A stretch of DNA of 64,000 bases from Lacibacter cauensis. GTDB taxonomy: Bacteria; Bacteroidota; Bacteroidia; Chitinophagales; Chitinophagaceae. The position numbers and the translations under genes were made by a program. The number at the start of each line of letters is the position of its first letter. Positions within the stretch are counted from its first letter, which is position 1. Under the pieces are notes generated by a model. That model was not told where the DNA came from. It searched no databases and saw only the letters and a program-made list of their open reading frames with translations. This document shows positions 26,335 to 34,872 of the stretch, one piece after another. Location of the stretch: NCBI RefSeq assembly GCF_007830055.1, contig NZ_VLLE01000002.1, forward strand, positions 259,953 through 323,952, read 5' to 3'.

Positions 26335-27156
26335 GTGAAAAAAGTAGTCCTCAGTTGCTCATTCCTGTTAGCTGTCCTCGTTTCGTTTGCTCAAAATACC
26401 GACCGTCGTACAGAGCGTGATGCTAAAAAAGAAGCACGCCGCCAGAAAATAGATAATCTCATTCGTCAGCAGGAAGAAGGTGCGTTGATTTTTAATAAAC
26501 AAAGTGTGTTTGGCTTACGCCTTAATACTGATGGCTGGGGATTGCTGTACGAAAAAGGTTATATGAAAGACGCCAACACGGCGAACCTCTTTGCTCTTGA
26601 GTTCAACGAAAAAAAACATCCCAAAGAAAAAAAGCTCAACAACGTTTTAAATAACAACGGTTTTTTACAGTTAGGTAATCCCTATGTGTATGGAAAGCGC
26701 AACAGCTTTTACCAGGTAAAACTTTCTTATGGTCAACAACGCATGCTGGGTGCAAAAGCCAATAAAAACGGGGTAGCTGTACATGCCATTTATGGCGGCG
26801 GATTTTCAGCCGGCCTGGAACGTCCGTACTATGTGCGTATACAGGATCCGGGTCCCAATGGATCAAGAGATATTAAATACTCCAAGGCCGATAGCGCTTC
26901 TTTCCTGGAGCCCGGTAATATCATCATGGGCACAGGTTTGCGTCATGGGTGGAACGAGCTGAAATTCGTGCCCGGCGTGCATGCAAAAGCTGCTCTTCGG
27001 TTCGATTATGGCCGCTTTAACGAAACTGTTGCCGCTATTGAAATTGGCATGAACCTCGAAGCCTACAGCCGCAAAGTAGAAATTATGCTGTTGAACCCTG
27101 CACAGCAGGTGTTTTTCAACGGTTATATTGCTATCCTGTTTGGTAAACGAAAGTAG
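26335..27156 (+). CDS. Exported protein of unknown function, possibly an outer membrane barrel
   Basis: 273 residues from a GTG at 26335, the only start that gives the full signal peptide (MKKVVLSCSFLLAVLVSFAQ). A charged helical segment (RRTERDAKKEARRQKIDNLI) is followed by repeated alternating hydrophobic strands: FGLRLNTDGWGLLYEKGYM, NSFYQVKLSYGQQRML, HAIYGGGFSAGLERPYYV, GIGMNLEAY-like VAAIEIGMNLEAYSRK and a terminal aromatic strand NGYIAILFGKRK. This resembles a conserved Bacteroidota family of small outer-membrane barrels. No function known to me. A weak -7-like TAAATTTA lies at 26303. Confidence 0.7.
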   Translation: MKKVVLSCSFLLAVLVSFAQNTDRRTERDAKKEARRQKIDNLIRQQEEGALIFNKQSVFGLRLNTDGWGLLYEKGYMKDANTANLFALEFNEKKHPKEKKLNNVLNNNGFLQLGNPYVYGKRNSFYQVKLSYGQQRMLGAKANKNGVAVHAIYGGGFSAGLERPYYVRIQDPGPNGSRDIKYSKADSASFLEPGNIIMGTGLRHGWNELKFVPGVHAKAALRFDYGRFNETVAAIEIGMNLEAYSRKVEIMLLNPAQQVFFNGYIAILFGKRK

Positions 27157-27166
27157 CCTAACTTTG
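27139..27166 (+). promoter_or_regulatory. Promoter of lipA
   Basis: TTTG at 27139-27142 and TAACTTTG at 27159-27166 (exact TAnnTTTG), 16 bases apart. The -33 part lies inside the 3' end of the preceding gene. Transcript start near 27172, 15 bases before the lipA ATG. Confidence 0.6.
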
Positions 27167-27186
27167 CCCCTCATTTAGTTGAAATT

Positions 27187-28116
27187 ATGCAGGAAAGTAT
27201 TGTGAATGATGCTGCCGCAGAGCAGAAGCCGAAAAAGCCGGATTGGTTACGGGTACGTTTACCCATAGGCGAAAGTTACCGTCATGTACGTAACCTGGTT
27301 GATAAGAATAAACTACACACTATTTGCGAAAGCGGTAACTGTCCGAACATGGGCGAATGCTGGGGCGAAGGCACCGCAACGTTTATGATTTTGGGCAATA
27401 CCTGTACCCGCAGCTGTGGTTTTTGTGCCGTGGCAACAGGCCGTCCCGACCCCATTGACTGGGATGAACCGCAACGTGTAGCAGAAGCCATTCATTTAAT
27501 GAAGGTGAAGCACGCCGTACTTACATCGGTTGACCGTGATGAAATCAAAGATGGGGGCAGTATTATCTGGTACAACACCATCCGTGCAGTAAAAGCATTG
27601 AACCCCGATACAACACTGGAGACATTGATTCCTGATTTTAAAGGACAGATGGAGAACGTGCAGCGCATTGTAGAAGCACACCCGGAAGTTGTATCGCATA
27701 ACATTGAAACGGTAGAGCGTTTAACACGCCAGGTGCGCATCCAGGCAAAGTACTGGCGCAGTATGGATGTGTTGCGTTACCTGAAAGAAAATGGTATGCG
27801 GGTGAAGAGCGGTATCATGTTGGGTTTGGGCGAAACAAAAGAAGAAGTGGTACAAACATTACACGATTTAAAGAATAACGGGGTAGATGTGGTAACAATT
27901 GGCCAGTATCTGCAACCCACCAAAAAGCATTTGGCGGTACAACGTTTTGTACATCCTGATGAGTTTGCGGAGTACCGTGAAATCGGGTACACGATCGGAT
28001 TGGATTATGTGGAGAGTGGTCCGCTGGTGCGTTCAAGCTATCACAGCGAAAAGCATGTGATCCCCGGATTTGGTAAAGCCAAATGGGAAGAAGAGAAGGC
28101 GAATTTTATAGCTTAG
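27187..28116 (+). CDS. lipA: Lipoyl synthase
   Basis: 309 residues. Radical SAM enzyme that inserts two sulfurs into octanoyl groups on E2 and H proteins. Both iron-sulfur sites are visible: the auxiliary cluster cysteines in [17 protein letters not shown] (CxxxxxCxxxxxC) and the radical SAM motif [10 protein letters not shown] (CxxxCxxC). Also [22 protein letters not shown], and the C-terminal RSSYHSEK. Normal length. The next gene starts 7 bases downstream. Confidence 0.97.
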   Translation: MQESIVNDAAAEQKPKKPDWLRVRLPIGESYRHVRNLVDKNKLHTICESGNCPNMGECWGEGTATFMILGNTCTRSCGFCAVATGRPDPIDWDEPQRVAEAIHLMKVKHAVLTSVDRDEIKDGGSIIWYNTIRAVKALNPDTTLETLIPDFKGQMENVQRIVEAHPEVVSHNIETVERLTRQVRIQAKYWRSMDVLRYLKENGMRVKSGIMLGLGETKEEVVQTLHDLKNNGVDVVTIGQYLQPTKKHLAVQRFVHPDEFAEYREIGYTIGLDYVESGPLVRSSYHSEKHVIPGFGKAKWEEEKANFIA

Positions 28117-28123
28117 ATCTTTT

Positions 28124-29074
28124 ATGAAGAAAATAATTCTCGGAGCAGTGTTGTACACCATCACTGCTCCTTTTTGTTTAGGGCAAGTGAAATGGACGAA
28201 TGTTGATTCCCTGTTTGGCGCATTGCCTTCATCTGTGCATGTATTTACAACAACAGATTTAATTGAAGGCAAGCCGAATATTGCTTACTATGTTCTTGCC
28301 GATTTGAAAAATCGAAAACTAAACTTTACCACCGACACAACCTATCAACGTCGGTTTACACCGCAACAGTTTTATGAAAAGAACCAACAGCCCTTGCTGG
28401 TGGTGAACGGAACTTTTTTTGATTTTGCAACGAACAGGAATTTGAATGCAGTGATCAAAAATGGCAAACTGGTTTCATACAATGTGCATTCAACAGCATT
28501 GAAAGGAAAAGATACCATGCTGTACATGCATACGTTTCGTTCGGCTATAGGTATTACTAAAAAGCGGAAAGCTGATGTGGCGTGGTTGTATACGGATTCA
28601 TCGGCAAGGTTTGCAAAGGCCTTTCAACAAGTGCCCGGCTTTTACAAAGATTATTTACCTGCAGTAATGAATAAAACCTTGCAAAACCAATCTGTTAAAT
28701 GGAAGATGCAATCAGCCATTGCCGGTGGTCCTGTATTAATTCAAAATGGGAAAGTTGATGTGAGTAATAACGAAGAATATATGTTTATCGGCAAAGCCAT
28801 CGACGATCAACATCCCCGCACAGCCATGGGTTATACGGCTGATGGTAAACTTATCATTTTAGTTGTGCAAGGCCGCATGCCTGGTATAGCAGAAGGCGCT
28901 TCTCTAACACAACTTGCAAAACTTTTGCTCGATTTGGGTTGCGTGGAAGCATTGAATCTTGATGGTGGCGGTAGCAGTTGCATGCTGGTTAACGGCAAAG
29001 AAACCATCAAACCCAGCGATAAGGAAGGACAGCGTGCCGTGCCTGCCGTGTTTATCATCGAAAACAAAAAATAA
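28124..29074 (+). CDS. Phosphodiester glycosidase family (NAGPA/DUF2233) secreted protein
   Basis: 316 residues with a signal peptide (MKKIILGAVLYTITAPFCLG). NAGPA-type domains remove GlcNAc from phosphodiester-linked glycans in animals; bacterial members are poorly defined. Seen: LLVVNGTFFDF (about 93), AIAGGPVLIQNGK (about 203), HPRTAMGYTADGKLIILVV (about 235) and the signature LNLDGGGSSCMLVNG (about 283). Probably acts in the periplasm on a sugar-phosphate diester. It follows lipA by 7 bases, so is likely co-transcribed; no functional link is evident. Confidence 0.85.
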   Translation: MKKIILGAVLYTITAPFCLGQVKWTNVDSLFGALPSSVHVFTTTDLIEGKPNIAYYVLADLKNRKLNFTTDTTYQRRFTPQQFYEKNQQPLLVVNGTFFDFATNRNLNAVIKNGKLVSYNVHSTALKGKDTMLYMHTFRSAIGITKKRKADVAWLYTDSSARFAKAFQQVPGFYKDYLPAVMNKTLQNQSVKWKMQSAIAGGPVLIQNGKVDVSNNEEYMFIGKAIDDQHPRTAMGYTADGKLIILVVQGRMPGIAEGASLTQLAKLLLDLGCVEALNLDGGGSSCMLVNGKETIKPSDKEGQRAVPAVFIIENKK

Positions 29075-29092
29075 ATAATTTTATTCCTCATT

Positions 29093-29166
29093 CGGGATGT
29101 AGCGCAGCCCGGTAGCGTGCTTCGTTCGGGACGAAGAGGTCGCTGGTTCGAATCCAGTCATCCCGA
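29093..29166 (+). tRNA. tRNA-Pro (anticodon CGG)
   Basis: 74 bases. Acceptor CGGGATG pairs with CATCCCG, discriminator A; anticodon arm CTTCG-TTCGGGA-CGAAG places CGG at 34-36, reading CCG; T arm with GGTTCGAATCC. CCA is not encoded. A terminator follows 10 bases later. Confidence 0.95.
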
Positions 29167-29175
29167 CAACTATTT

Positions 29176-29201
29176 GCCCCTTAAATGGGGCTTTTTATTT
29201 T
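29176..29201 (+). terminator. Terminator of tRNA-Pro
   Basis: GCCCC-TTAAAT-GGGGC followed by TTTTTATTTT. Confidence 0.8.
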
Positions 29202-29217
29202 GGTTTACTTACGTTGA

Positions 29218-29270
29218 TTTTCGTTTATTTTCGATTTCTTTTGATTTTTTACCAATTTTCGCTAATCTTG
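29218..29270 (+). promoter_or_regulatory. Promoter and possible operator of the DeoR-regulated operon
   Basis: -33 TTTG (29240-29243), 19-base spacer, -7 TAATCTTG (29263-29270, one mismatch to TAnnTTTG). TTTTCG occurs three times, at 29218, 29228 and 29256, on both sides of and within the promoter, a possible binding pattern for the regulator encoded just downstream. The operator role is inference. Confidence 0.45.
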
Positions 29271-29287
29271 TTGCGTAAAACAGGATT

Positions 29288-30052
29288 ATGCTCGCCAATC
29301 ATCGCCGGGAAAAGATCATCGAATTACTGCAGGAAGACGGTTCGGCCAAGGTACTGAACCTGGCTAAACTGTTTAAAGTAACCGAAGTAACCATCCGCCA
29401 GGATCTCGAAAAACTGGAGAAGGACGGTCTCATCATCCGTGAACATGGCGGTGCCTATCTCAAAAATGTAAAAGACCAGGTGCAGGCCTTTTCGCTGGCG
29501 CACCAGGAGCATCTCGATAAAAAAGAATTGATCGCTCTCAAATGCTTAGACTTTATTGAAAGCGGCGATACCATCATCCTAGATTCCGGTTCTACCACCA
29601 CAGAAGTAGCTAAGAAGTTAAAGGGCATGAAAAATCTCACCGTCATCACCAATGCATTAAACATTGCATTGATGTTGGGTGCAGAGCCGGGCATTGAAGT
29701 AATTGTAACGGGCGGCGAATTCAAACCGCCAACACTTTCACTAACCGGACAAAAAGCCGCTGATTTTTTTAAAGGATTGCATGTGCAGAAACTGTTCCTT
29801 GCAACAGCCGGCATTTCACTCAAAGCCGGTTTAACTTATCCCAGCATCAGCGATATCGTGGTAAAGAAGGCCATGATCGAAGCAGCTGAAACAACTTATC
29901 TCGTTGCCGATTCAACAAAGATGGGTAAGGCGGCATTTGCAAGCCTCGGTGCATTATCGCTCATTGATTACATCATTACCGATAACGGCATTGAAGACAA
30001 ACACAAACAAGTATTTCAAGACAACGATATTGAATTAATCATCGCAAGTTAA
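29288..30052 (+). CDS. DeoR/GlpR family transcriptional regulator
   Basis: 254 residues. N-terminal winged helix (NHRREKIIELLQEDGSAKV; VTEVTIRQDLEKLEKDGLI, the DeoR recognition helix) followed by the DeoRC sugar-phosphate-binding domain with DSGSTTTEVAKKL (about 97), VITNALNIA, VTGGEFKP and ADSTKMGK. Family members usually repress sugar operons and release DNA on binding a phosphorylated sugar. It is the first gene of the catabolic block, 4 bases before the isomerase, so it probably controls that block and itself. The inducer would be a ketose phosphate of the pathway (inference). Confidence 0.93.
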   Translation: MLANHRREKIIELLQEDGSAKVLNLAKLFKVTEVTIRQDLEKLEKDGLIIREHGGAYLKNVKDQVQAFSLAHQEHLDKKELIALKCLDFIESGDTIILDSGSTTTEVAKKLKGMKNLTVITNALNIALMLGAEPGIEVIVTGGEFKPPTLSLTGQKAADFFKGLHVQKLFLATAGISLKAGLTYPSISDIVVKKAMIEAAETTYLVADSTKMGKAAFASLGALSLIDYIITDNGIEDKHKQVFQDNDIELIIAS

Positions 30053-30056
30053 AATT

Positions 30057-31475
30057 ATGAGCACAACAAATTATAAAACAGCAACGCTTGGCGTCATCAT
30101 CGGTAACCGTGATTTCTTTCCCGATAAACTGGTGGCCGAAGCAAGAACACAGATCATTGATCTGTTTAAACAACTCAACATTACTCCGGTGATGTTGAGT
30201 GATGCCGATACAAAACTCGGTGGTGTAGAAACATTTGCAGAAGCACAGAAGTGTGCAGCCTTGTTTAAACAACATGCAGAAGCCATTGATGGTATCCTTG
30301 TTGTGTTGCCCAACTTTGGTGATGAGAAAGGTGTGGCTGAAACAATTAAATGGTCCGGCTTGAATGTACCGGTGCTTATACAGGCTTATCCCGATGATTT
30401 GGGTAAGATGGATGTGGTGAACAGGAGAGATGCCTGGTGCGGAAAGATTTCTGTTTGCAACAACCTCTATCAGTTTGGTATTAAGTATTCGCTTACAACA
30501 AAGCATGTGGTAAGTCCAACAGATGAAAGTTTTATTACTGATCTGAAAAATTTCATTGCTGTCTGCAGAGTAGTAAAGGGGATGCGCAAAGTGCGCATTG
30601 GTGCAGTGGGTGCAAGGCCTGGTGCTTTCAACACTGTTCGTTACAGCGAAAAAATTCTGCAACGCAACGGCATCTCTGTTACAACTGTTGATCTCTCTGA
30701 AATTTTAGGTAATGCCAATAAGTTAACGGCTGATGATAAAGCAGTAAAAGAAAAGCTGGAAAAAATTCATGCCTACACCAGCACAGGTTTAACACCTCCT
30801 GATAAATTAGTACAGATCGCAAAGCTCGACGTGGTGCTTGCAAATTTTATGGAAGAAAACAGCCTTGATGCTACAGCTATTCAATGCTGGACATCTATAC
30901 AGAAAAATTATGGCTGTAATGTTTGTACCAGCATGAGTATGATGAGTGAAAACATGTTGCCATCTGCCTGTGAAGTAGATGTAACAGGTACGCTCAGCAT
31001 GTATGCGATGCAGTTAGCGAGTGGCTCACCTTCTGCGTTGGTTGACTGGAATAACAACTATGCAGATGATGATACGAAGTGCGTGTTGTTCCATTGTGGT
31101 AACTGGGCAAAATCATTTTTACCCGATATCAGCATCAGCACAGCGCCCATCTTAGGTACAAGTGTTGGTACAGAAAATACTTATGGTGCATTGGATGGCC
31201 GCACACCTGCAATGCCGTTAACCTTCGGTCGCATCAGCACCGATGATTGCAAAGGCATCATCAAAGCATACATTGGCGAAGGTGAATTAACCAACGATGC
31301 GTTGAACACATTTGGTAACCGTGCTGTGGCACAGATCAATAACCTGCAGGGCTTAATGAACTATGTATGCCGTAACGGTTTTGAACACCACGTGGTGATG
31401 AATGCCAGCAAAACCGCAGGCATCTTAAAAGAAGCATTTGAAAATTACCTTGGTTGGGAAACGTATTGTCATTAA
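30057..31475 (+). CDS. L-fucose/L-arabinose isomerase family protein (candidate D-apiose or other aldose isomerase)
   Basis: 472 residues, cytoplasmic. Fold and motifs of the FucI/AraA family, which use Mn2+ to convert aldoses to ketoses: N-domain GVIIGNRDFFPDKL, then GARPGAFNTVRYSEKIL (about 184), metal-site region LANFMEENSLDATAIQCW (about 261) with the acid pair, EVDVTGTLSMYAMQL, and LFHCGNWAKSF (about 340, likely metal His). Its neighbours are an FGGY kinase, a split transketolase and a pentose-type ABC importer, so it probably supplies the ketose that the kinase phosphorylates. Substrate is unproven: apiose, arabinose and fucose are all possible, but no araB/araD or fucK/fucA is present. 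Confidence 0.85.
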   Translation: MSTTNYKTATLGVIIGNRDFFPDKLVAEARTQIIDLFKQLNITPVMLSDADTKLGGVETFAEAQKCAALFKQHAEAIDGILVVLPNFGDEKGVAETIKWSGLNVPVLIQAYPDDLGKMDVVNRRDAWCGKISVCNNLYQFGIKYSLTTKHVVSPTDESFITDLKNFIAVCRVVKGMRKVRIGAVGARPGAFNTVRYSEKILQRNGISVTTVDLSEILGNANKLTADDKAVKEKLEKIHAYTSTGLTPPDKLVQIAKLDVVLANFMEENSLDATAIQCWTSIQKNYGCNVCTSMSMMSENMLPSACEVDVTGTLSMYAMQLASGSPSALVDWNNNYADDDTKCVLFHCGNWAKSFLPDISISTAPILGTSVGTENTYGALDGRTPAMPLTFGRISTDDCKGIIKAYIGEGELTNDALNTFGNRAVAQINNLQGLMNYVCRNGFEHHVVMNASKTAGILKEAFENYLGWETYCH

Positions 31476-31485
31476 AAAAACAAGA

Positions 31486-32943
31486 ATGAAAAAAACAACA
31501 ACGGTAAACGTTATTATTTTTCTTTTTACTTTTTTGAATTTACAGTTTGTATGCAGCCCCGTTTCCGGTCAGGCTAAACCAAAGCATAGATTGATTGTGC
31601 TGACAGATATTGAAGCCGATCCTGATGACACTCAATCAATGGTTCGGCTTCTTTTGTATGCTAATCAAATTGATATAAAAGGATTGATTGCTACAACTTC
31701 CGTTTGGCAAAAAACAAGAGTAGCTCCCGAATCAATCAAAAAAATTGTAAATGCTTACGGTAAGGTGCAAGTCAATCTTGATCTGCATGAGCCCGGCTTT
31801 CCTCTTGCAAGTGACCTGATGTCTTTAGTAAAGCAAGGTCCCGAAAAATATGGCATGACCGCAGTTGGAAAAGATCAGGATTCTGAAGGATCAGAATGGA
31901 TAATAAAAAATCTGGATGAAAACGATCAACGTCCGTTATACATTTCTGTATGGGGTGGAGTTAATACGTTGGCACAGGCCTTATATAAAATCAAACAAAC
32001 AAGGCCTCCTGCAGAAGTAAAGCGGCTTGTTTCTAAATTAAGAGTGTATACAATTTCCGATCAGGATGATAGCGGTATATGGCTGCGAAATAATTTTCCG
32101 GATCTTTTTTTTATTATAAGTCCGGGGGATGATTATGGCAGTTCAACATGGGTTGCTATTAATTCGCAAATAAAGGGCATAACCAATGAAGAGATCAGCA
32201 ACAGCTGGCTTACTCAAAATATTCAACAGGGACATGGTCCGTTGGGAGCAGTTTATCCTGATGTGTCATGGGGTATGGAAGGCGATACACCATCATGGCT
32301 TTCATTAATTCCAAATGGAATCAATGAGCCCGAGCATCCTGATTGGGGTGGATGGGGTGGACGCTATAAATTATACGTGCCGGATTTTGCTAAACAAAAG
32401 AAAGGATCATCGGGTGTGCCGCACCAACAGGAAACCCGTGCAATATGGACAGATGATGCAGATGCATACACGCCATTTATTTATTCCAATTTTGGTCGTG
32501 TTGTAAAACCAGATACGCTTCGTTATAACGATAATAAAGCTACTCTCTGGCGTTGGAGACAGGATTTTCAAAACGATTTTGCTGCCCGCATGGATTGGTG
32601 TTTGGCAGATTACAAGAAGGCGAATCATCCGCCTGTTCCTGTATTGAAGCAGTCTGCAGATTTCACTGTAAGATCCGGAGAAAAGTTTACGTTAGATGCA
32701 TCCGCATCTTATGATCCCGATGGAGATAGTTTCAGTATTTTATGGTTCAATTACCCAGAAGCAGGTTCTTATAAAGATGAGATAAAAGTTTTGCCGGAAA
32801 ATTATCCCCAGATTTCCATTACAGCACCGGTTGTCGATAAAACGGAAACGCTTCATTTTATTTTGAAAGTAACTGATAAAGGAACTCCGGTTTTATCAAG
32901 GTATAAAAGAATAATTGTGACAGTATTGCCTCCAAAAAAATAA
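31486..32943 (+). CDS. Secreted DUF1593 / Sde182-type nucleoside hydrolase-like protein
   Basis: 485 residues from the ATG at 31486 (MKKTTTVNVIIFLFTFLNLQ); a signal peptide ends near residue 30 (SGQA). The N-terminal domain has the nucleoside-hydrolase-like LIVLTDIEADPDDTQSMVR (DxDxDD metal site) and ISVWGGVNTLAQAL; a C-terminal Sde182-like beta-sandwich with SYDPDGDSFSILWFNYPEAG closes the protein. Sde182 domains are known from polysaccharide-degrading bacteria and were described as cellulose-binding; the catalytic role is unknown. Inside the operon 10 bases after the isomerase, so it may act on the same glycan. Confidence 0.83.
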   Translation: MKKTTTVNVIIFLFTFLNLQFVCSPVSGQAKPKHRLIVLTDIEADPDDTQSMVRLLLYANQIDIKGLIATTSVWQKTRVAPESIKKIVNAYGKVQVNLDLHEPGFPLASDLMSLVKQGPEKYGMTAVGKDQDSEGSEWIIKNLDENDQRPLYISVWGGVNTLAQALYKIKQTRPPAEVKRLVSKLRVYTISDQDDSGIWLRNNFPDLFFIISPGDDYGSSTWVAINSQIKGITNEEISNSWLTQNIQQGHGPLGAVYPDVSWGMEGDTPSWLSLIPNGINEPEHPDWGGWGGRYKLYVPDFAKQKKGSSGVPHQQETRAIWTDDADAYTPFIYSNFGRVVKPDTLRYNDNKATLWRWRQDFQNDFAARMDWCLADYKKANHPPVPVLKQSADFTVRSGEKFTLDASASYDPDGDSFSILWFNYPEAGSYKDEIKVLPENYPQISITAPVVDKTETLHFILKVTDKGTPVLSRYKRIIVTVLPPKK

Positions 32944-32968
32944 TAGAACCATTTGTGATTGAAAGAGT

Positions 32969-33799
32969 ATGACAACAAAAGAATTAAAAATAAAATCCAT
33001 TGAATACCGCAAGAAAATACTCAAGTACATCTTGCAGGCAAAGGCGGGACATACCGGTGGCAGTTTATCGTGTACCGATATATTGAACGTATTGTACAAC
33101 GATGTGATGAATATTTCTCCGGCAAACTTTTCATCGCCTGACCGTGACCGTTACGTACAAAGTAAAGGACATAGTGTGGAAGCATTGTTTGTGGTGTTGG
33201 CCGATAAAGGATTCTTTCCCGAAGAGGAATTGAATACACTTTGCCGCTATCAATCGCATTACATTGGTCACCCAACACGAAAAGTAAAAGGTGTTGAACA
33301 GAATACCGGTGCATTAGGTCATGGTTTGCCGATTTGTGTAGGCACGGCCATTGCAGCTAAACTCGACAATAAAGATTACCGTGTGTTTACATTGATGGGC
33401 GATGGAGAATTACCCGAAGGCAGCAACTGGGAAGCGGCCTTGAGTGCAGCGCATTACAAACTCGATAATCTCTGTGCCATTGTTGATAAAAACAGTCTGC
33501 AGATTACTGCACCCACAGCTGATGTAATGAATACCGATCCGTTGGATGAAAAATGGAAAGCATTTGGCTGGGCGGTGAAAGAAGTGAATGGAAATGATAT
33601 TGATGAGCTGCGTGCAGCGTTCAAAAGTCTGCCGTTTGAAGAAGGGAAGCCTTCTGTCATCATTGCACATACAACAAAGGGAAAGGGCGTGAGCTTTATG
33701 GAGAATGAATTGAAGTGGCATCACGGTGTGCCGAGCGAAGAACAGTATGAACAGGCACTGGAAGAATTAAATGGATTACTCACCGATATCTCAGATTAA
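32969..33799 (+). CDS. Transketolase, N-terminal (thiamine pyrophosphate) subunit
   Basis: 276 residues. Carries only the first half of transketolase: KAGHTGGSLSCTDIL, LGHGLPICVGTAIA, and the ThDP/Mg motif GDGELPEGSNWEAALSAAHY (GDG...N, about 145), IVDKNSLQ, TTKGKGVSFMEN. The second half is the next gene; the two must pair to form the active site. Split transketolases of this size are known, including the apulose-4-phosphate transketolase described for D-apiose use. Separate starts, stops and a 61-base gap show it is not a frameshifted single gene. Confidence 0.92.
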   Translation: MTTKELKIKSIEYRKKILKYILQAKAGHTGGSLSCTDILNVLYNDVMNISPANFSSPDRDRYVQSKGHSVEALFVVLADKGFFPEEELNTLCRYQSHYIGHPTRKVKGVEQNTGALGHGLPICVGTAIAAKLDNKDYRVFTLMGDGELPEGSNWEAALSAAHYKLDNLCAIVDKNSLQITAPTADVMNTDPLDEKWKAFGWAVKEVNGNDIDELRAAFKSLPFEEGKPSVIIAHTTKGKGVSFMENELKWHHGVPSEEQYEQALEELNGLLTDISD

Positions 33800-33860
33800 C
33801 ACGGATAAAATCCGTGTCAATCCGTGTGTTCTGTGAGAAAATAAAATCAGATAGAAAAAA
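33799..33860. repeat. TCCGTGT/CTGTGAG dispersed repeat before the second transketolase gene
   Basis: ACACGGATAAAATCCGTGT folds as a hairpin and is followed by CAATCCGTGTG and TTCTGTGAGAAAATAAAA, ending just before the ATG at 33861. Same family as 40603-40672 and 53662-53722. Confidence 0.6.
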
Positions 33861-34826
33861 ATGGCTGAACAAATAATTATACAACCGGGTGCAGATAAAC
33901 CCAACCAGGATGTTTTTGCTGAAACGTTACAACGTTTGGCAGAAACAGACCGCAACATCATTGCTGTTACCAGCGATTCAAGAGGCTCGGGTAAACTGGT
34001 TCCTTTCGGAAAAAAGTTTCCCAACCAAATTGTGGAAGTAGGTATTGCTGAACAAAATCTTGTTGGTGTGGCTGCAGGGTTAGGTTCCTGCGATAAAAAA
34101 GTATTTGCTGTTTCACCTGCATGTTTTTTAACAGCACGTTCATTGGAGCAAATCAAGAACGATATCTGCTACAGCGATCATCCGGTTACAGTAGTGGGCA
34201 TCAGTGCTGGTGTAAGCTATGGTGCATTGGGCAGTACGCATCACAGTCTGCACGATTTTGCTGTGCTGCGTGCCATCAACAACATCACTATTGTTGTTCC
34301 TGCAGATAATTACGAAACAGAAAAAGCAACCGAGCTGGCTGCTGCAAGTGATAAACCGGTGTACCTGCGTTTCGGTAAAAAAGTTATGCCATCACTGAAA
34401 ACAGATAACAGCGATGATTTCATGTTTGGCAAAGGAAGAGTGATTGCAGAAGGAAATGATGTAGCCATTATAGCAAACGGCGAAACAGTTTATCCGGCTG
34501 TGCAGGCTGCTGAAGTTTTAAAAGAACAAGGCATTCATGCAACAGTGGTAAGCATGCATACAATCAAACCATTGGACACGGCATTGCTTGCTGCATTGGC
34601 TGCAAAATGCAACGCCATCATCACCGTTGAAGAACACAGTGTAAATGGCGGCTTGGGCGAAGCCTGTGCATCATGGCTGTTGCAAAACGGTTATGCAAAG
34701 CCTTTTAAGATCATGGGTATTCCCGATGAATACACCGTCACCGGTTCGCAGGTAGAAATATTGAATCATTATGGTATAAGCAAAGAGGGTATAGCAAAAG
34801 AAGTGATGCATCTCATCAGCAAATAA
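33861..34826 (+). CDS. Transketolase, C-terminal (pyrimidine-binding) subunit
   Basis: 321 residues. Contains the pyrimidine-binding domain with the catalytic glutamate in VEVGIAEQNLVGVAAGL (about 61), the FLTARSLEQIKNDICY segment, SYGALGSTHHSLHDFAV and the C-terminal transketolase domain (HTIKPLDTALLAAL; VEEHSVNGGLGEAC). Partner of 32969-33799. Together they would move a two-carbon unit from a ketose phosphate, for example cleaving apulose 4-phosphate if the apiose hypothesis holds. Confidence 0.92.
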   Translation: MAEQIIIQPGADKPNQDVFAETLQRLAETDRNIIAVTSDSRGSGKLVPFGKKFPNQIVEVGIAEQNLVGVAAGLGSCDKKVFAVSPACFLTARSLEQIKNDICYSDHPVTVVGISAGVSYGALGSTHHSLHDFAVLRAINNITIVVPADNYETEKATELAAASDKPVYLRFGKKVMPSLKTDNSDDFMFGKGRVIAEGNDVAIIANGETVYPAVQAAEVLKEQGIHATVVSMHTIKPLDTALLAALAAKCNAIITVEEHSVNGGLGEACASWLLQNGYAKPFKIMGIPDEYTVTGSQVEILNHYGISKEGIAKEVMHLISK

Positions 34827-34872
34827 GTAAGTTCAGCAATATTTTTTTCGATTACGCCAAAATAAAAAACAA

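Noticed and set aside
32969-34826. Transketolase broken by a frameshift
   Set aside because: The halves have separate start and stop codons, a 61-base gap and complete domains on each side, so they are a natural two-subunit enzyme.
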